Of a DNA stretch of 64,000 nt, positions 39,320 to 51,654 are shown piece after piece. The stretch is from Toxonevra muliebris. Its lineage: Eukaryota > Arthropoda > Insecta > Diptera > Pallopteridae. The stretch is taken from the NCBI GenBank assembly GCA_963691655.1, contig OY829326.1, forward strand, positions 115,107,388 to 115,171,387, read 5' to 3'. A program made the position numbers and the translations under genes. Every line of letters begins with the position of its first letter. The stretch's first letter is position 1. The notes below the pieces were generated by a model. That model saw nothing but the letters and a program-made list of their open reading frames with translations. It was not told where the DNA came from and ran no database searches.

Positions 39320-40331
39320 GTTGTTATCTCGACATTCTGTCTGATTGGGCAGACCAAATTTATAATTCCACTAGCAGTTTGGGGTTCGCTTTGGTACAAA
39401 CGATTAACCTATTATGAACAAGTGGACCTACAAGCTCTTTAGCTTGTCTAAGGCTTGGAGAAATATTCCATTAAATGAACCATTGTTTCTTTGCCCAATT
39501 CTCAACGATCAATTTCGAATATGTCCAGCCAAATTTGCCGAAAAGATTGGTTTCAATGTACATAACTGACTTTTCCTAGCTAGTTATCTCATTACCTGCA
39601 TTATAATCTAAAATCTATTAATTTTTTTGAAATGTTTTTCCCGATTAGATTTTTTTTCTTTTTTCTTATAATGTAGGGATGTGCACTTCAGTTGCCCTCT
39701 GCCGACGTCGTGTGTAAGAAGGTTCTAAAGCGGGGTGTAAATTTAAAGACGAGCGGTGGTGGTTTTATTGTGTGTTCACATACACATTATTGTTGTTGTT
39801 TTGCTAAAAGCACACATAAATGTGCATGTATATGTGCAAAAAACTAACATAAGGAACAGAGTACCCCAGTAGCGGATACAAAAAATAATTTCTGGGTGAT
39901 CATAAATATTAAAAATTTTCCGTATATTTAGAATTTTTATATCAGATATTACTATTTTAAGTATTTGAAAAATTTTCGGGGGAAGGGCGGGGAGAGTGGG
40001 AAATAGCCCCATTTAGTCCCTTGCAATTGCCACAGGCCTAACCAATTGTGAAGCAGAGTGAGCAGGCTATATTAAAATAACCCGCATTCTTCTTTTAAAT
40101 TTAGCGACAAAAATATGTCCGATTTACACATTTATATTACCATTACCAAAAGTAAATCAGCTTTCAATTTATTAAACATATCTTGTGAGATAGAAAAAAA
40201 CCATTAAAAAAAACAAAAATAGCCTGAATAACTATTAATTTTTAACTTGGCCACACTAATGTGGAGAGTGAGTGAATATAACTGAGAGCGCCCTGGCTAT
40301 TGCCAGAACGCCGAAGAAATGTGAGCATTGG
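39320..40331. other. intergenic, no gene seen
   Basis: A cagtagcggatac end-like word at 39870 and a G-rich stretch at 39977-40000 suggest another decayed MITE, but no partner arm is readable. Confidence 0.4.
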
Positions 40332-41038
40332 CAGTAGGAATGCCAACTTATAAGGAATTCCTCGAAATTTTTGGGAATCGACTTCAATTTTAGTTAGTTG
40401 TAGGGAATTGGGGAGTGAGATCGTTTTAGTGGGCGACTGAAAATTTTAATTTTTTGTCAATTTGTAGATATGAAAAGTATATATTTTTGTGTAAAATCTT
40501 TTATTAATTTTTTATTTTTATTATTCTTTAATTTTTGTTAAAAGTATTTACATACATGCATAAAAGTTGTAATGGTAAACAAAAATATTATTTACTTTTT
40601 TGTTAATTACACTGTGCTCGAATTTGAAAAAAATTTTTTGTAGCGGACGGGAGAAACTATTCGATGTAAAATAAGGGTACCTCCCATACAAATTTTCCAC
40701 TTTTTGGGGATTTTTTACGGTTTTTTGTATGGGCGGTATGTCTAAAATTATTTTTTTCAGCAAACAAATGTCAAATTCAGTTTTTTCATCCCAAAAAACC
40801 CCTCGATACCAATTTTCACCGCAATCAGAAGAGGTACATGTATCTTCGTAGTATACCCCCAAGTCAAAACTTCAAAAAAAAATTTTGTATGAAACGCTGC
40901 TGATAGGGAAAAAAACGGTTATCACCATTGAATTCCTTGACCCCGAATTAGTTAGAAACGATATGTTTCCCGTCCGCTACATTTTATGACTAGCACAGTG
41001 TTATTAATTGGATCTAAAATATAGAGTTGGCATCTCTG
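40332..41038. mobile_element. decayed hAT-like element, gatgccaact family
   Basis: The left end cagtaggaatgccaactt and the right end reversed cagagatgccaact match the ends of the element at 37216-39319, and the left subterminal ggaattcctcg/gggaatcg words are also related. No target duplication remains. A different element (40609-41001) sits inside it close to the right end. Confidence 0.5.
40609..41001. mobile_element. 393-bp element nested in the above
   Basis: The ends acactgtgct and, reversed, acactgtgct are exact over 10 bp. A second block gtagcggacggga is shared by both arms slightly further in. The flanks tgttaatt (40601-40608) and tattaatt (41002-41009) differ at one of eight bases, so an 8-bp duplication is likely. 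Non-coding. Confidence 0.6.
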
Positions 41039-43730
41039 ATCAGCACGCAGCAGTGCTTTTGCTGCTTTTCTTTTTTTCGATCTCTCAAAGTAACAATCAA
41101 GCAGGAAATTTACATATGCATTCAATAATATAAGTAAAGAGTTCCACAATACAAAGGCAATTGAAAAATTCTTTCTTTACCTTGTAAAGCAATTACTAGG
41201 TTTATGAAATCAATCCAAAAAGCATGAGTAAAGTATAGCTAAGTACGAAGTTTTCTTATGCATTCACGTTCACACTCTCTACAGGGACGAAATCAATAAA
41301 TTCATATACATATACATACACAAAAGAAATCACATTTGTTCTCTCATACTAGTTACTTTTCCCCTAAGCACAGCGTTACCCCTCGTCTAGCCCTTATGAG
41401 TATAGCATCAGCTCATATGTGTTTATTGCCCATATGTGTCGAAGTGCACATCGCTATTCTAATGCAAACCTCTAAAATTAAACAAGTTGATCTAAAATTG
41501 AGAGCATTATTAATAAAAAAAAGAACATTTTTGGCATCAAAATTAAAAAAAAAAGAGGAGAGGCAGAAAAGAGAACTTGTTCCTTCAAAAGGGTAGCAAA
41601 CTTGACCATTATTTAGAGTTGATTAGAGTTGATAATCGAGGCTTCCTATATTATCTTCAAAGGGAATTCATTCATAAGGAAGACAAAGAAATGTTATGTG
41701 TAGTTAAATAAGGATTTTTACATACAGCAATTCATCACACCAGTAACTTAATGTATACCTAATTCATATTCATATTTTTTGTAGTCCCATTACACAATTA
41801 ACGTCCTATAAAGGACAAATTACATGTTTACATATAAAATATTCACCAATCAGTCAATCAATTCATATTAATGAACTTCTTTTGCGTCTAGACAGTAGCT
41901 GCTCCTTGTTGGTTTGTTTTGGTTTCATTTTTTCTATCTCATCGTTTGCGATTGATCATTTGCCTCTCATTTGCTTTTTTGTGCGATTTTCAAATTTATG
42001 CCAACAAATGCACGATCGTCTTTTTTGTGCTCACTTCTAATTTTGCAGTCTGAAAAGAAAAACAAAAAACTGACCAGCAGCAGCCAATTTTTATTTGGCA
42101 GCTTGTTTTTTGGGGGGACATCCGCTTGGTCATACTCGAATACCTGCGGTTATTTAAATTGGCTCACTTGATTTTTTACATATTATTAGTTGCAGAGGCG
42201 TTCCGAAAAGCGTAGGGTAGGTAAATACATACTTCTAACATTTTTCTGTAATTTCCGATTTAACATAAACCAGACTAATATTGACCAAACGTTTTAGTTT
42301 TAAGCTCAGAAGAGGACGACATTTATGCACGGTGCCAGTCTTTAATGGGAAGTATTCACAAATATCTTAAACTAAATAGGATATATACTTAAATTTCTAG
42401 ACAAATGTAAGTTTATTTTCAGTATGAAAGTGATCATTTATTCCTTCATTGTGAGTGCAAATTGAGGCCGTCTGCACTCACACATCAAGAATTCGGCCCT
42501 GTAGCTCGAGGTAATAGAACTGGAAACGCCTTTGAATGTTGACTTAATTAATTTAATGATGGTGAAATTAGTTTCTTGAATATTGCCATGCAAATTAGAA
42601 ACATGCGAGTATCCTTGCCACAAAATTTATGCAAATTAACATTTTGTTGATTGATGATTGTGGTTGAAATATAAGAATGAACAATTTAGAGGTTGTGCTT
42701 AAAAATACATACCTACAGTTGAAAAGATCATCAATATAAGATCTACAGCAGTGACAGGCAAATGACGATAAAGTTGTGAGTAAAACAGTACATTTACTAT
42801 CAGTATATGTTCATAAAAATTGTAATTGGTTTCATTATCCTTTTGTAGTTTGAAATACATAGTCTAATTTCTAACAATACAAATATTTCTACATGAGAAT
42901 CTTGCTCTAGCGGATTCGGGATAAATTTTTCAGTCATTTCGATCATTGATCCTGAATTAATAAATTTTTTAAAGTAATGAAAAGATCTGAAACTACCATT
43001 CTGCAACCTCAGGATCTGCTAGTGGAATTTTGATTATATTTATATTAATATAAAAAAATCAAAGTGTAATATGTAGACAAAAGCTTTCAACTGCCTTACA
43101 TCTTATTAGTATAATTTTCAGCCGTTTCGGGGACATTCATATCTGGAATCATGACAACACCAAACCAACTAAGTAATTCTTCCAGCAGTTGATAAAAAAA
43201 AATATTATTTCTTCTTGACTTTATATCTTGAGTTATTTGACAGTATCAACCTGGACATATGTTTATCGACAAGCGGGAGTATTTCAAATTTTTGTATTCA
43301 ATTACTTTATTTAATTATGTTGCGTGCTTGAGAAATTTTGAATCGTTAACAAAGGAATAAAACACACACACTTTAAAACACGTCTACCTAATTCGTTTAA
43401 GGGCGACACCGCCACACAGAAATTTTTGATCACATTAAACGAATGGGCAACAGTCGATGGAATTCTCAAATCATTATGAAATTTGGCATTCAAAAAAATT
43501 GGAGATTGCTATCTTAAATATAAAATTTTTAGTTATATTCTAACTCTTATGGTTTCCAGTAAATTAGGCTCAAAATTGAGTTTTTTATCATTCCAGAACA
43601 GATATTCCATTTGATGGGGGCTGAAGGAAAATTTATAGTGGAGTGAATTTATACAAATTAAAATTAAATGTCACGACGGTGTCATGTGAGATTTCATAGA
43701 ATGTGTGAGCTTATTTTGCATAAATAAATA
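41039..43730. other. intergenic, no gene seen
   Basis: Two ATGCAAAT words occur close together (42589 and 42627 areas). The 86-codon plus frame at 41336-41596 ends in a Lys-rich low-complexity tail and is not recognised. No mobile element could be supported. Confidence 0.4.
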
Positions 43731-44215
43731 AATGTAGTGGCGGTTATGTTAAACTTTCTTACCTCAAGGTGGAGGATGGTGAATCGCACCTCGAAAGTAT
43801 GCTATCTTATTAATGGTATAAACTGATTAAGGAAGGTATATTTTTAATATAACAAATTGAATCCTAAAAGTATACCGCACATTTATCATTTTTTCTGCAA
43901 ATATAGTGCCGGTTATGTCGAGCTTCCGTACCGCCAGGTGAAGGGTAGTGAATTGCACCCCTTAAGTATGCTGTCTTATTATTAGTATAAACAGATTAAG
44001 GTAAACTTTTTAATATTAAAAATAATACTCTAAAAGTATACCGCACTTTTACTATTTAGTATGTAAATATTGTGGTTGCCAAGTTAAGCTTTCATACCGC
44101 CCTGTGAAGGGTGGTGAATTGAATTCGAAAGTATGCTGTCTTATTATTAGTAAAACAAATTGAAAAAGGTGAATTTTTAATATTACAAATAGAACACAAT
44201 AAGCTCAAAACTATG
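43731..44215. repeat. three tandem ~166-bp units
   Basis: Units start near 43731, 43901 and 44067. Each contains gg.ggtta, gtgaagggtggtgaattg-type sequence, aaagtatgctgtcttatta and ataccgcac. The last unit is the most diverged. Length near 166 bp is satellite-like, but with only three copies it is a local tandem repeat. Confidence 0.8.
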
Positions 44216-46325
44216 CAGCACATAATTTACATATCAAAAATGGTTATATTCCACATCCACTTATATGTATATCAATGGAATTAGTGAAATATATCAAAAA
44301 TTGTTCTATTTATTGTATAGTTTAATTTAGTTTATTCTTACCTAATTAAAATTGCAAAATAATATTAACATTAGGTTCTGTAGATGTACAAAAAGCGAAG
44401 AAACTGGCATTGAAAATAGAATATGAAAAATAAAAAAAAAAAAACACATCAACTTTGGAATATAAAAACAAAAACTTTTATAATGAAGTAAACAACAATA
44501 CGTAAAGTATGTTATCATATCATGTGTCGAGTGCAGAAGGGACTCATTTTAGTTTCTTTTTTACAAGCTTAATAGTTTTGCAGAAAATGCTATTTTAATA
44601 CTTTTACTTTTAATTTTTTTACATTTTTCGAATGGTTTGCATACTTTTAGGATCAAATAATATAATTTTCATCAAAAAAGTGCATATCGTGCTTAGACAA
44701 CTTTTCAAAATGATTTATTTTAAAAAGTTGGAGAAGGGTTTAAAACGGATTAGGTTCGATATTCTAACTTGTCAAAATTTGGAAATCTAAATTCTGCATT
44801 TCAAAATTCTGGCGGCAAAAAATAATGGCCACATTATTATGATTTTTAAAATTGTTTGCCAAAATTCTGCAAAAAAATTCTGTTTTACGTAATTCTGCCT
44901 ATAAAAAACGATACGAAAACGATAATGTCATACAGAGCGCACTACTGGTAACCTTGGATTTTTAAGATGTTACACGAAGTAGAGATTGGGAAACAGCATA
45001 GTTTACAATATTTTTTTGGCTTTCTATCTAATAAATATTTGGTAAGTGTATATTCAAACCAGGAGTAGGAATTTTATTTGGAAAAAATTTTGAGACATCA
45101 GGGAACATTCTCGCATAGCGGGTTTTCGGGAGTCACGGGAACGGGAGTAACATATTTAAAATCCAAATCAAATCAAAGAAGATTTCGTTAGTATTGTGTA
45201 TTGTTAAGGGTATGAATAAAGAGTTTTGCGAATAACATGAAAGCGATTTTGCAGAAAAATTCAGTTTTGAGGTGTTTAAATTTTGTGTTTTTTTCGCAAA
45301 AAAAAAAATTTAAAAGGAATTAAATATCCTTCGTTCAGTCCGTATTATCAAAAAAGAAAAAAAACACTATTTTGAGATATGTCAAGGTCGTTCCACAATT
45401 TTAATTTATATGGGAATATGTGAATAACTATAAAACTTGAAAGAAAAATGAACATCTAACTAACTAACTAGTTAAAATATTTATTTTCAACTTACATAGA
45501 TTCATCTGATTCCAAATTTTAGAGACCATAACACCCCCTTACAAAATAGCGCTATGCCTGGCGAGCGTTTGCCTACTGAGCAGCAATTACATGCTGTGAT
45601 CCAAGGTAGTGCTCTTTGAACGCTCACAACTTTGGATCGAGTTTTCCGATTCTCATGAAACTTTAAGGGGAAATTTTTCAGAATATGTATTTAAAGAAAA
45701 TTTAAGAAATTAAAAATCGATTTTCTAGATGTACCCAACTAGGCGTAACCCTCTAGTGCCGATTGTTCTTTGCTTGATATACACCACTTTCATTTTATTT
45801 ATGTGGACTATGCCATAAGCAGACACTACGACCAAGATATGCAGATCCACTTTCAGATCTAGTAGAGAAATTTGACTGTGGATGCATGACTGACTTTTGA
45901 TAAATATCTCATCGCTTATGTCCATTTCCGTAATTAAAAAAAGAAGAAGAACTAAAAGATTTCATAAATTCTCCTATTGTAATCTCTTGATTCACTAGCG
46001 TGTAGGTCTATTGTGTCACAATCTGTAGTCTGATATGCATGTGTTTTTCAGAGCTACACGAACTACAATCGGAACTCATGTATTCAATCCACGAGGTATA
46101 GCTTTTGTGATATTTTTCAAAACAGTTATGGGAAAGTATATCTTATTCCGAGCTATGTTTGACCAAAAATTTTGGAGCAAAATCTGGTTGGTTTCCTTCC
46201 TTTTTAATATATCGCAATATTTCTCCAGCACCCTGTATATAAAACAAATAAACAAAAATATCCCTTCCAGCGTGGCAAAGAAATTTCTAAGTACTCAAAT
46301 TCTTTAAACAGAGAGACAGAGATGC

Positions 46326-46349
46326 AGAGAGAGAGAGAGAGAGAGAGGA
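46326..46349. repeat. (GA)12 microsatellite
   Basis: Twelve uninterrupted AG units. GAGA runs can bind GAGA-type factors in flies, but no promoter is visible here. Confidence 0.85.
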
Positions 46350-48266
46350 AAGAGCAAAAACAAAAATCAGTTACAAATATCAAAAATTATCAAACAATGT
46401 TATTGTTGTGGTTGCGGTTGGAACCGTCAGAATCAGAGCTGTTTGAGTTGCATGCGACTCCTTCTTCGTCATGATCACTCAACTAGCAAAATAAAATTAC
46501 AGTCATCAGTAAAATTTTTAAATTTAAATTCAAATATGAACAACATACAACGAACAGTAGCGCGCTAACAATGAGTGCGGTTTTGCGCTGAAGAAGAAAA
46601 CGAAGCAATTTTCATTAGATTAAAGTTCGAATATATCGAAGAAAAGTGCAGTTATACACTACACGCCTGCATGCCAACTTGCCAATCTTGGCAACACCTT
46701 TCGTCAATCCACGGCTGTGGCTATTGCAACTAATAATCTCATCTACATACGAGTATCGGTACTCGTACAATACAACCAAATGTGGTATAAGCTTTTTAAT
46801 GATATACCACAGTAAATCTTACCAATCCTTGCGAATACATACAAACTAAAAGCATGAGAAAGTTTCTCGATACCACCGTCAATCGTATGGGAGACAGATT
46901 TGTATACTTGGATTTGCGATATACACTTGCTGCGGTACTTGCTACACTTATGCATACGCACATGTATCATTTATGCATCATTCAAGAAAATTCTCAACGT
47001 ACGCAAATGCAGGAGGAAAAAAGACCAGTAGCTATTCCAGTTCCTCTTCTTGTAATTATAAACAATAAAAAAGGAGTTGCAACATTCGACCAACTCTACG
47101 CTTGCGCTTTGTTTGTTGATGAATTAATACTTTATGAGATGTTGCCATTTTGGTGAAATATTTGATTGTCTTGAGTCCTTTTTTAGCTTAAAAATGTAGT
47201 AGCAGTAATTGCAAAAAAGTATTGATAATGTAGGGAATATTTTACTGGATATACATGACCATTGTATTGGTTTTTGAGGCCCTGAGTTCTAACACAATCA
47301 GTTCTGCAGGGATTTTAGAATACCGTAAAAAACTAAATGATTTTTGCGATGGAAAGCTCATCTTCTTCGATTTGATGATATGGTACGATCTAGTCAGACA
47401 TGAGACAACTACATTTTTGTGAGTTCAAAGCAACTTTATTGGAAATGATTGAAAGTTATGGAGGAGATCACACAAATGGAAGACACTGAAGTGGAAAGCT
47501 TCGGATAGCAGCTTCCAACAAATGAGTAAGTTGGCATTTACATAAGTTGTATAGGTACATATATCGAAAAAAAATCGTAATGTACAATGTATTCTAAAAT
47601 ATATCCCATTGAGTTAGCCAGTTGTTAACAATTCAAATATGTGGCAACACTTTTACAATGATTTACTTAAAAGAAAAAAATCAGAAAATCAATTTAAGCT
47701 TGGGATGCAGTATACTCACATACATAAGTTCATCGAAAAAGTATGACGACGAAACTCACGATAAGAACACCCCAATTTAAACGCGCAGATGATAGCCGCA
47801 AATTTTCTGTGCTTGAACTAAAGCAGAACTAACGATCTTCGACGTCGTTCTTCAAGCTGTGCGTACCTTCCCATACTCCGTATACCAAAATATTAAATGC
47901 AAATTCTAAGAATTTCACATAAGAAAATCGATAAATTGCATTATCATATACGAATATGAATTGAAGTTGCCCAGATACTCGTACTCATATGCACATTAGG
48001 TTATGTATGCATACATGTATGTATGTAGCATGAGCACCTTAAAAGAAGAGTAAGGCTTAATTTGTGTGCGATAATGATAAAGTGTTGCGACCCAAATCCT
48101 TCGTTTCGGTGTTTTGATTGTTGTGGTACCTACAGTAACAATAACAAACACAAAAAAAAAAAAAAAAAAACAAGGTACTTGTTGCTCCAATGGTTTGCTG
48201 ATCTGCTGGCTGACTGGTGAATTGTGGTCAATTGCAGCTTCTGTAATACGTTTTTATAACAGGGAT

Positions 48267-48293
48267 GCTGGCTAGCTGGCTGGCTGGTTGGCT
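48267..48293. repeat. (CTGG)n microsatellite
   Basis: Six to seven gctg/ggct units with one interruption each side. Confidence 0.75.
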
Positions 48294-48922
48294 ATACTAG
48301 TAAACAGTCAAGTTCTTTGCAGTCGACTCATTATTGGCTGAATTAAAAGAAGAACTTCGCACACACGCAGTTGGTGAACAGATTCACCTACTCGTATGAG
48401 TATAATTCATACGTGCATAGTATCCGTGGGAAAATTTCGCAATATTATTGTATTTTTTTGTGCTTGTGTTTTGTATGAAAATCAGCATTTAATTTTAAGC
48501 AAAATTTGTGTTGTATTCTTAATAAAGTGTTTCTTTCTAACCGGAAATATTATAATTGAGGCTTTAATGTGTGGTTATGGATATGTATTTATGTACTTGA
48601 ATGAATTGTTCAAAATAATATAATTATTCATACAATGACTTAAAAAAGTACCTACTAAAAGTATTTGTATGAATTTCAAGACCCATGAAAATTGTCGAAT
48701 TTGAGAATCAATTTGTTGCATCTTACATTACAGTATAGTATACTTGTAGATAAATTCCGATTTAAGACTGTAGCCGAATTCAGACTAACATTGGATCTCA
48801 ATTATTATCACCAACAACATTAAAATTTGAAATATAAAAATAAAATGAAACTCAGAGAATATCTAAGGAATAGATAACACAGTAGGACAATAAATTCTTA
48901 AAAAGTGATGGATAGTGATTAA

Positions 48923-49137
48923 CAGTAGCGTATCCAGGGGGGCTATAGGGGCTGAAGCTCTCCCACCCCCAGAACCCGACAATCTTATAGTAAATAGTAA
49001 TTTTTGACAAATCAAAAATAGTTAGATTTTTCCAAAAAAAAGGCCATCAGCAGTGAAAAGTATATACTTTCAACAAACGAAAAACTTTAGCATTTAAAAT
49101 ATTATTTTATATTATATTTTATTTTAATAATAACACG
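48923..49137 (+). mobile_element. 5' part of the gcgtatccagggg element
   Basis: Begins cagtagcgtatccagggggg and matches 54883-55063 followed by 55355-55400 almost base for base, for example cagtgaaaagtatatacttt. It therefore shows the uninterrupted state of a site that carries an insertion in the other copy. The right end was not found. Confidence 0.7.
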
Positions 49138-49389
49138 GTGCAACACATATTTTCGGGACAAACCCAAACCAATCTTAAACGATAGTATTTGACCTCAGTA
49201 ACAAAAGCCCCAATCCCTTTTTGCTCCACTACGTCACAATTATTTTTTATAGTGGTTTGAAATTTTTATTTTTTGGTCAAAAACCGAATCAAACAATGAG
49301 AAAAATCATATAAAAAATGTTATTTGAGGTGGTTCTTGTTTTCGGCGACCTATACTTAAATTTTCCGAGGAATATTTCCTTAGAACACT

Positions 49390-49481
49390 TTAACCCTCTA
49401 ACTTCCACAAAAATGGGTCATTTTGGGCCCTTTTCTTAAAAACTCTTTAAAAGCTAGGTTTAAGGGGAGTTGAAGGGTTAA
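49390..49481. mobile_element. 84-bp piggyBac-like MITE
   Basis: TTAA flanks both sides (49390-49393 and 49478-49481). The ends are ccctctaacttcc and, reversed, cccttcaactccc, resembling the ends of the element at 3332-3765. Too short to code. Confidence 0.55.
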
Positions 49482-49740
49482 AACATTCCACAAAAATATT
49501 CTCCAGAAAATTTCACTAAGGGCTACCGAAGACAAGTAGTCTCTAGGAGTTAAAGGTAACACATAAAACACGATTATGCAAATTACTTTTAGTCAGCCAA
49601 CCCTGGTGCATACTGAAGGTTTTCAAGTTCTGTCAACTTCTTTAAATGCTCTGATTGGTTTTTTTCTCATTGTAGGTGCTTCTTTAGAATGTTCTCAGCT
49701 CATTCTGTTGGTTTAAGCTATGCGAGTTTCGTCGATTTTC

Positions 49741-50244
49741 AACGTCCGAAAACGTATTTTTTTGCGATACTGATTGAAAAAAGTATGTTGATTACGAATT
49801 GGATGTCAGTTTGTAAAAATTAAAAAAGGCGGACCCAATATGGCGAAAGATTTTTTAGAAATTGGTCCGATTCACTCAAAACCCGTTTGTAGGGGATTTT
49901 CGGGATCGCTTATTACGAATCTGATGCAATGTGGAGGAAGGATTTTAAAATATTGATTGGATTCGCTTAAAGCTCATTATTAGAGGGTTTTTAGGATCAC
50001 TGATGAATGGATCAGCCATTTTCAGTTGTTAAAACCCCATGACGGAGTCCTAATTAACGTCCTCAAAAACCCCCGAGTAACGAGTTTCAAGCGAATCTGA
50101 TCAATTTTTAAGAATTTTTTCGACATATTGGATCCGCCAATTTGAATTTCAAAAACCTTATGTCAGATTCGTATTCAGCGACCCTGAAAATCCCTCAGTA
50201 ACGATTATGAAACTGTTTTTTCGAAAACTTGTTTTTGGACGTTA
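49741..50244. repeat. large imperfect inverted repeat
   Basis: aacgtcc at 49741 is answered by ggacgtt ending at 50243. Inside, gaatctga/tcagattcg, gggttttcaggatcg-type and ggcggaYccaatat blocks occur in mirrored order around about 50025. Each arm also contains two diverged direct units of about 100 bp. It looks like a decayed fold-back element. Confidence 0.6.
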
Positions 50245-50582
50245 GGTATCTTTTTTAGTATAACTTAGGTTTTACTCTGAATTTATCACTAATTTTTTAG
50301 GAGAATATTCTTGAAACTATAAGGAACCTAAAAATCAAAGAGAAAAGAAATCGATGGTCTATAAATTTAAACAGAGAACATGTTGCCGAAAGTTTAAACG
50401 CGATTATCTCGAAATTTTGTTTTTCAAAAAGTTCCGTTACGGTGAGAAAGGGTCCTCTAGAACCATTTCGATCTGAATTTTTACCGGCTAGTTTATAACT
50501 GTAATAGCCTCTCAGTGAATGAAGGAATTTTTATTTGGAACAAAACTTTTTTTCTGGCTACCAAAACCAAATTTCCAGACTT

Positions 50583-50714
50583 TTAAAGCCTAAATTACAA
50601 TAGCGCGTCAGCAGTGTCAGTGTTTTTGTGAGTACATTGTTTTTGCGTGCTGCCATTGTCCACTCAAAAAACTGGCACTGCCACTGCCGACGTGCTCTTG
50701 TGATTTAGGCTTAA
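50583..50714. mobile_element. 132-bp palindromic MITE with TTAA borders
   Basis: TTAA lies at both borders. The arms gcctaaattacaatagcgcg and, reversed, gcctaaatcacaagagcacg continue to gcagtg. Nearly the whole element folds on itself. Confidence 0.65.
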
Positions 50715-50899
50715 TACAGTTCTTACAGTCTATTTTCCGTACTTTTACATGACTTTTATGACGTAAGTCGCAATTCTACATATCAAACCCTTTTAGTCGA
50801 GTGAGTAGAAGAAGAGGAAACAAATTAATTAAAATAACAAGATATATTTTCTTTAGGTCGAAGGTTATTGAATATTAGAAGTAATATCGCAGTAAATAA

Positions 50900-51600
50900 G
50901 AAAGCATCTTCCAAGCAGAGATTCTTGACATACGGCTCTGTGCAAGCTGCTATCAGGGCATTAGATTCAGTGGAGATCTCCTCAAAATTAGTATGGGAAT
51001 GCCAAGAGCTCCTAAACACATTTGGTAAGACTAATAAGGTAGCTTTATTTTGGCTACCCGGACATACAGGTATTTATGGTAGTGAAGTAATCGATCACCT
51101 GGCATGGTACTTAGCGGCCAAGACCTTCATTGGTTCAGAACCCTTGTTAGGTATAGGAATTCAAACCTTAAACAGCACGTTAAAAGAAGAGGAACAAAAC
51201 ACCAGACTATCCTACTGGGCACTCCTCCCAAAGCTAAGGCAGTCAAAGCTACTAATTGAGAAATTCGATCCTAGCAGAGCAGCTCTCTGTCTTAAATTAA
51301 ATAAAAGTATACTGAGGCTAATAATGGGCTCCCTTTCAGAACATTGAAAACTGCAGGAGCATATGAAAAACCTAGGTTTAAGTCAGGACAGCACTTGAAG
51401 ATTCTGTAAAGATGACAAGGAAACATCCGAACACGTCCTAATGAACTGCGAGGCACTCACTCGCAGGAGAAAGAGATACTTGGGGCACTGCCACCCAAGT
51501 AGAGGAGATATCATAGCCTTAAAGCCACACCTGTTACTGAGATTCTTCAGCAGGATTGGCTTTGCTGGGAACCTTTAAATAGGTTACTACCGGGTGTACA
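50900..51600 (+). pseudogene. I/LOA-type LINE 3' end: RNase H and zinc knuckle
   Basis: A relic of a non-LTR retrotransposon. The RNase H part reads QAAIRALDSVEISSKLVWEC, then NKVALFWLPGHTGIYGSEVI and FIGSEPLLGI, matching the usual SDSQAAL.AL, WVPGH.GI.GNE and GPEP blocks. The SD before QAA and the NE..AD residues are lost, so the nuclease is dead. The open frame ends at 51347. The terminal CCHC zinc knuckle follows through a stop: RFCKDDKETSEHVLMNCEAL, then a conserved Arg-rich tail to about 51560. No poly-A tail or target duplication was recognised; the 3' end may be the ctaacaatca near 51653. Confidence 0.85.
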
Positions 51601-51654
51601 CTAGATCTCTTAAGGCCGAAGTAATCTAACCTTTCTAATCTATCTAACAATCAG

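Larger units (their letters stand above)
44216..48922. other. intergenic, no gene seen
   Basis: Contains (GA)n at 46326-46349 and a CTGG-type repeat at 48267-48293. A 100-codon frame at 46854-47153 is the longest unexplained one; it has no recognisable domain and is not called as a gene. Confidence 0.45.
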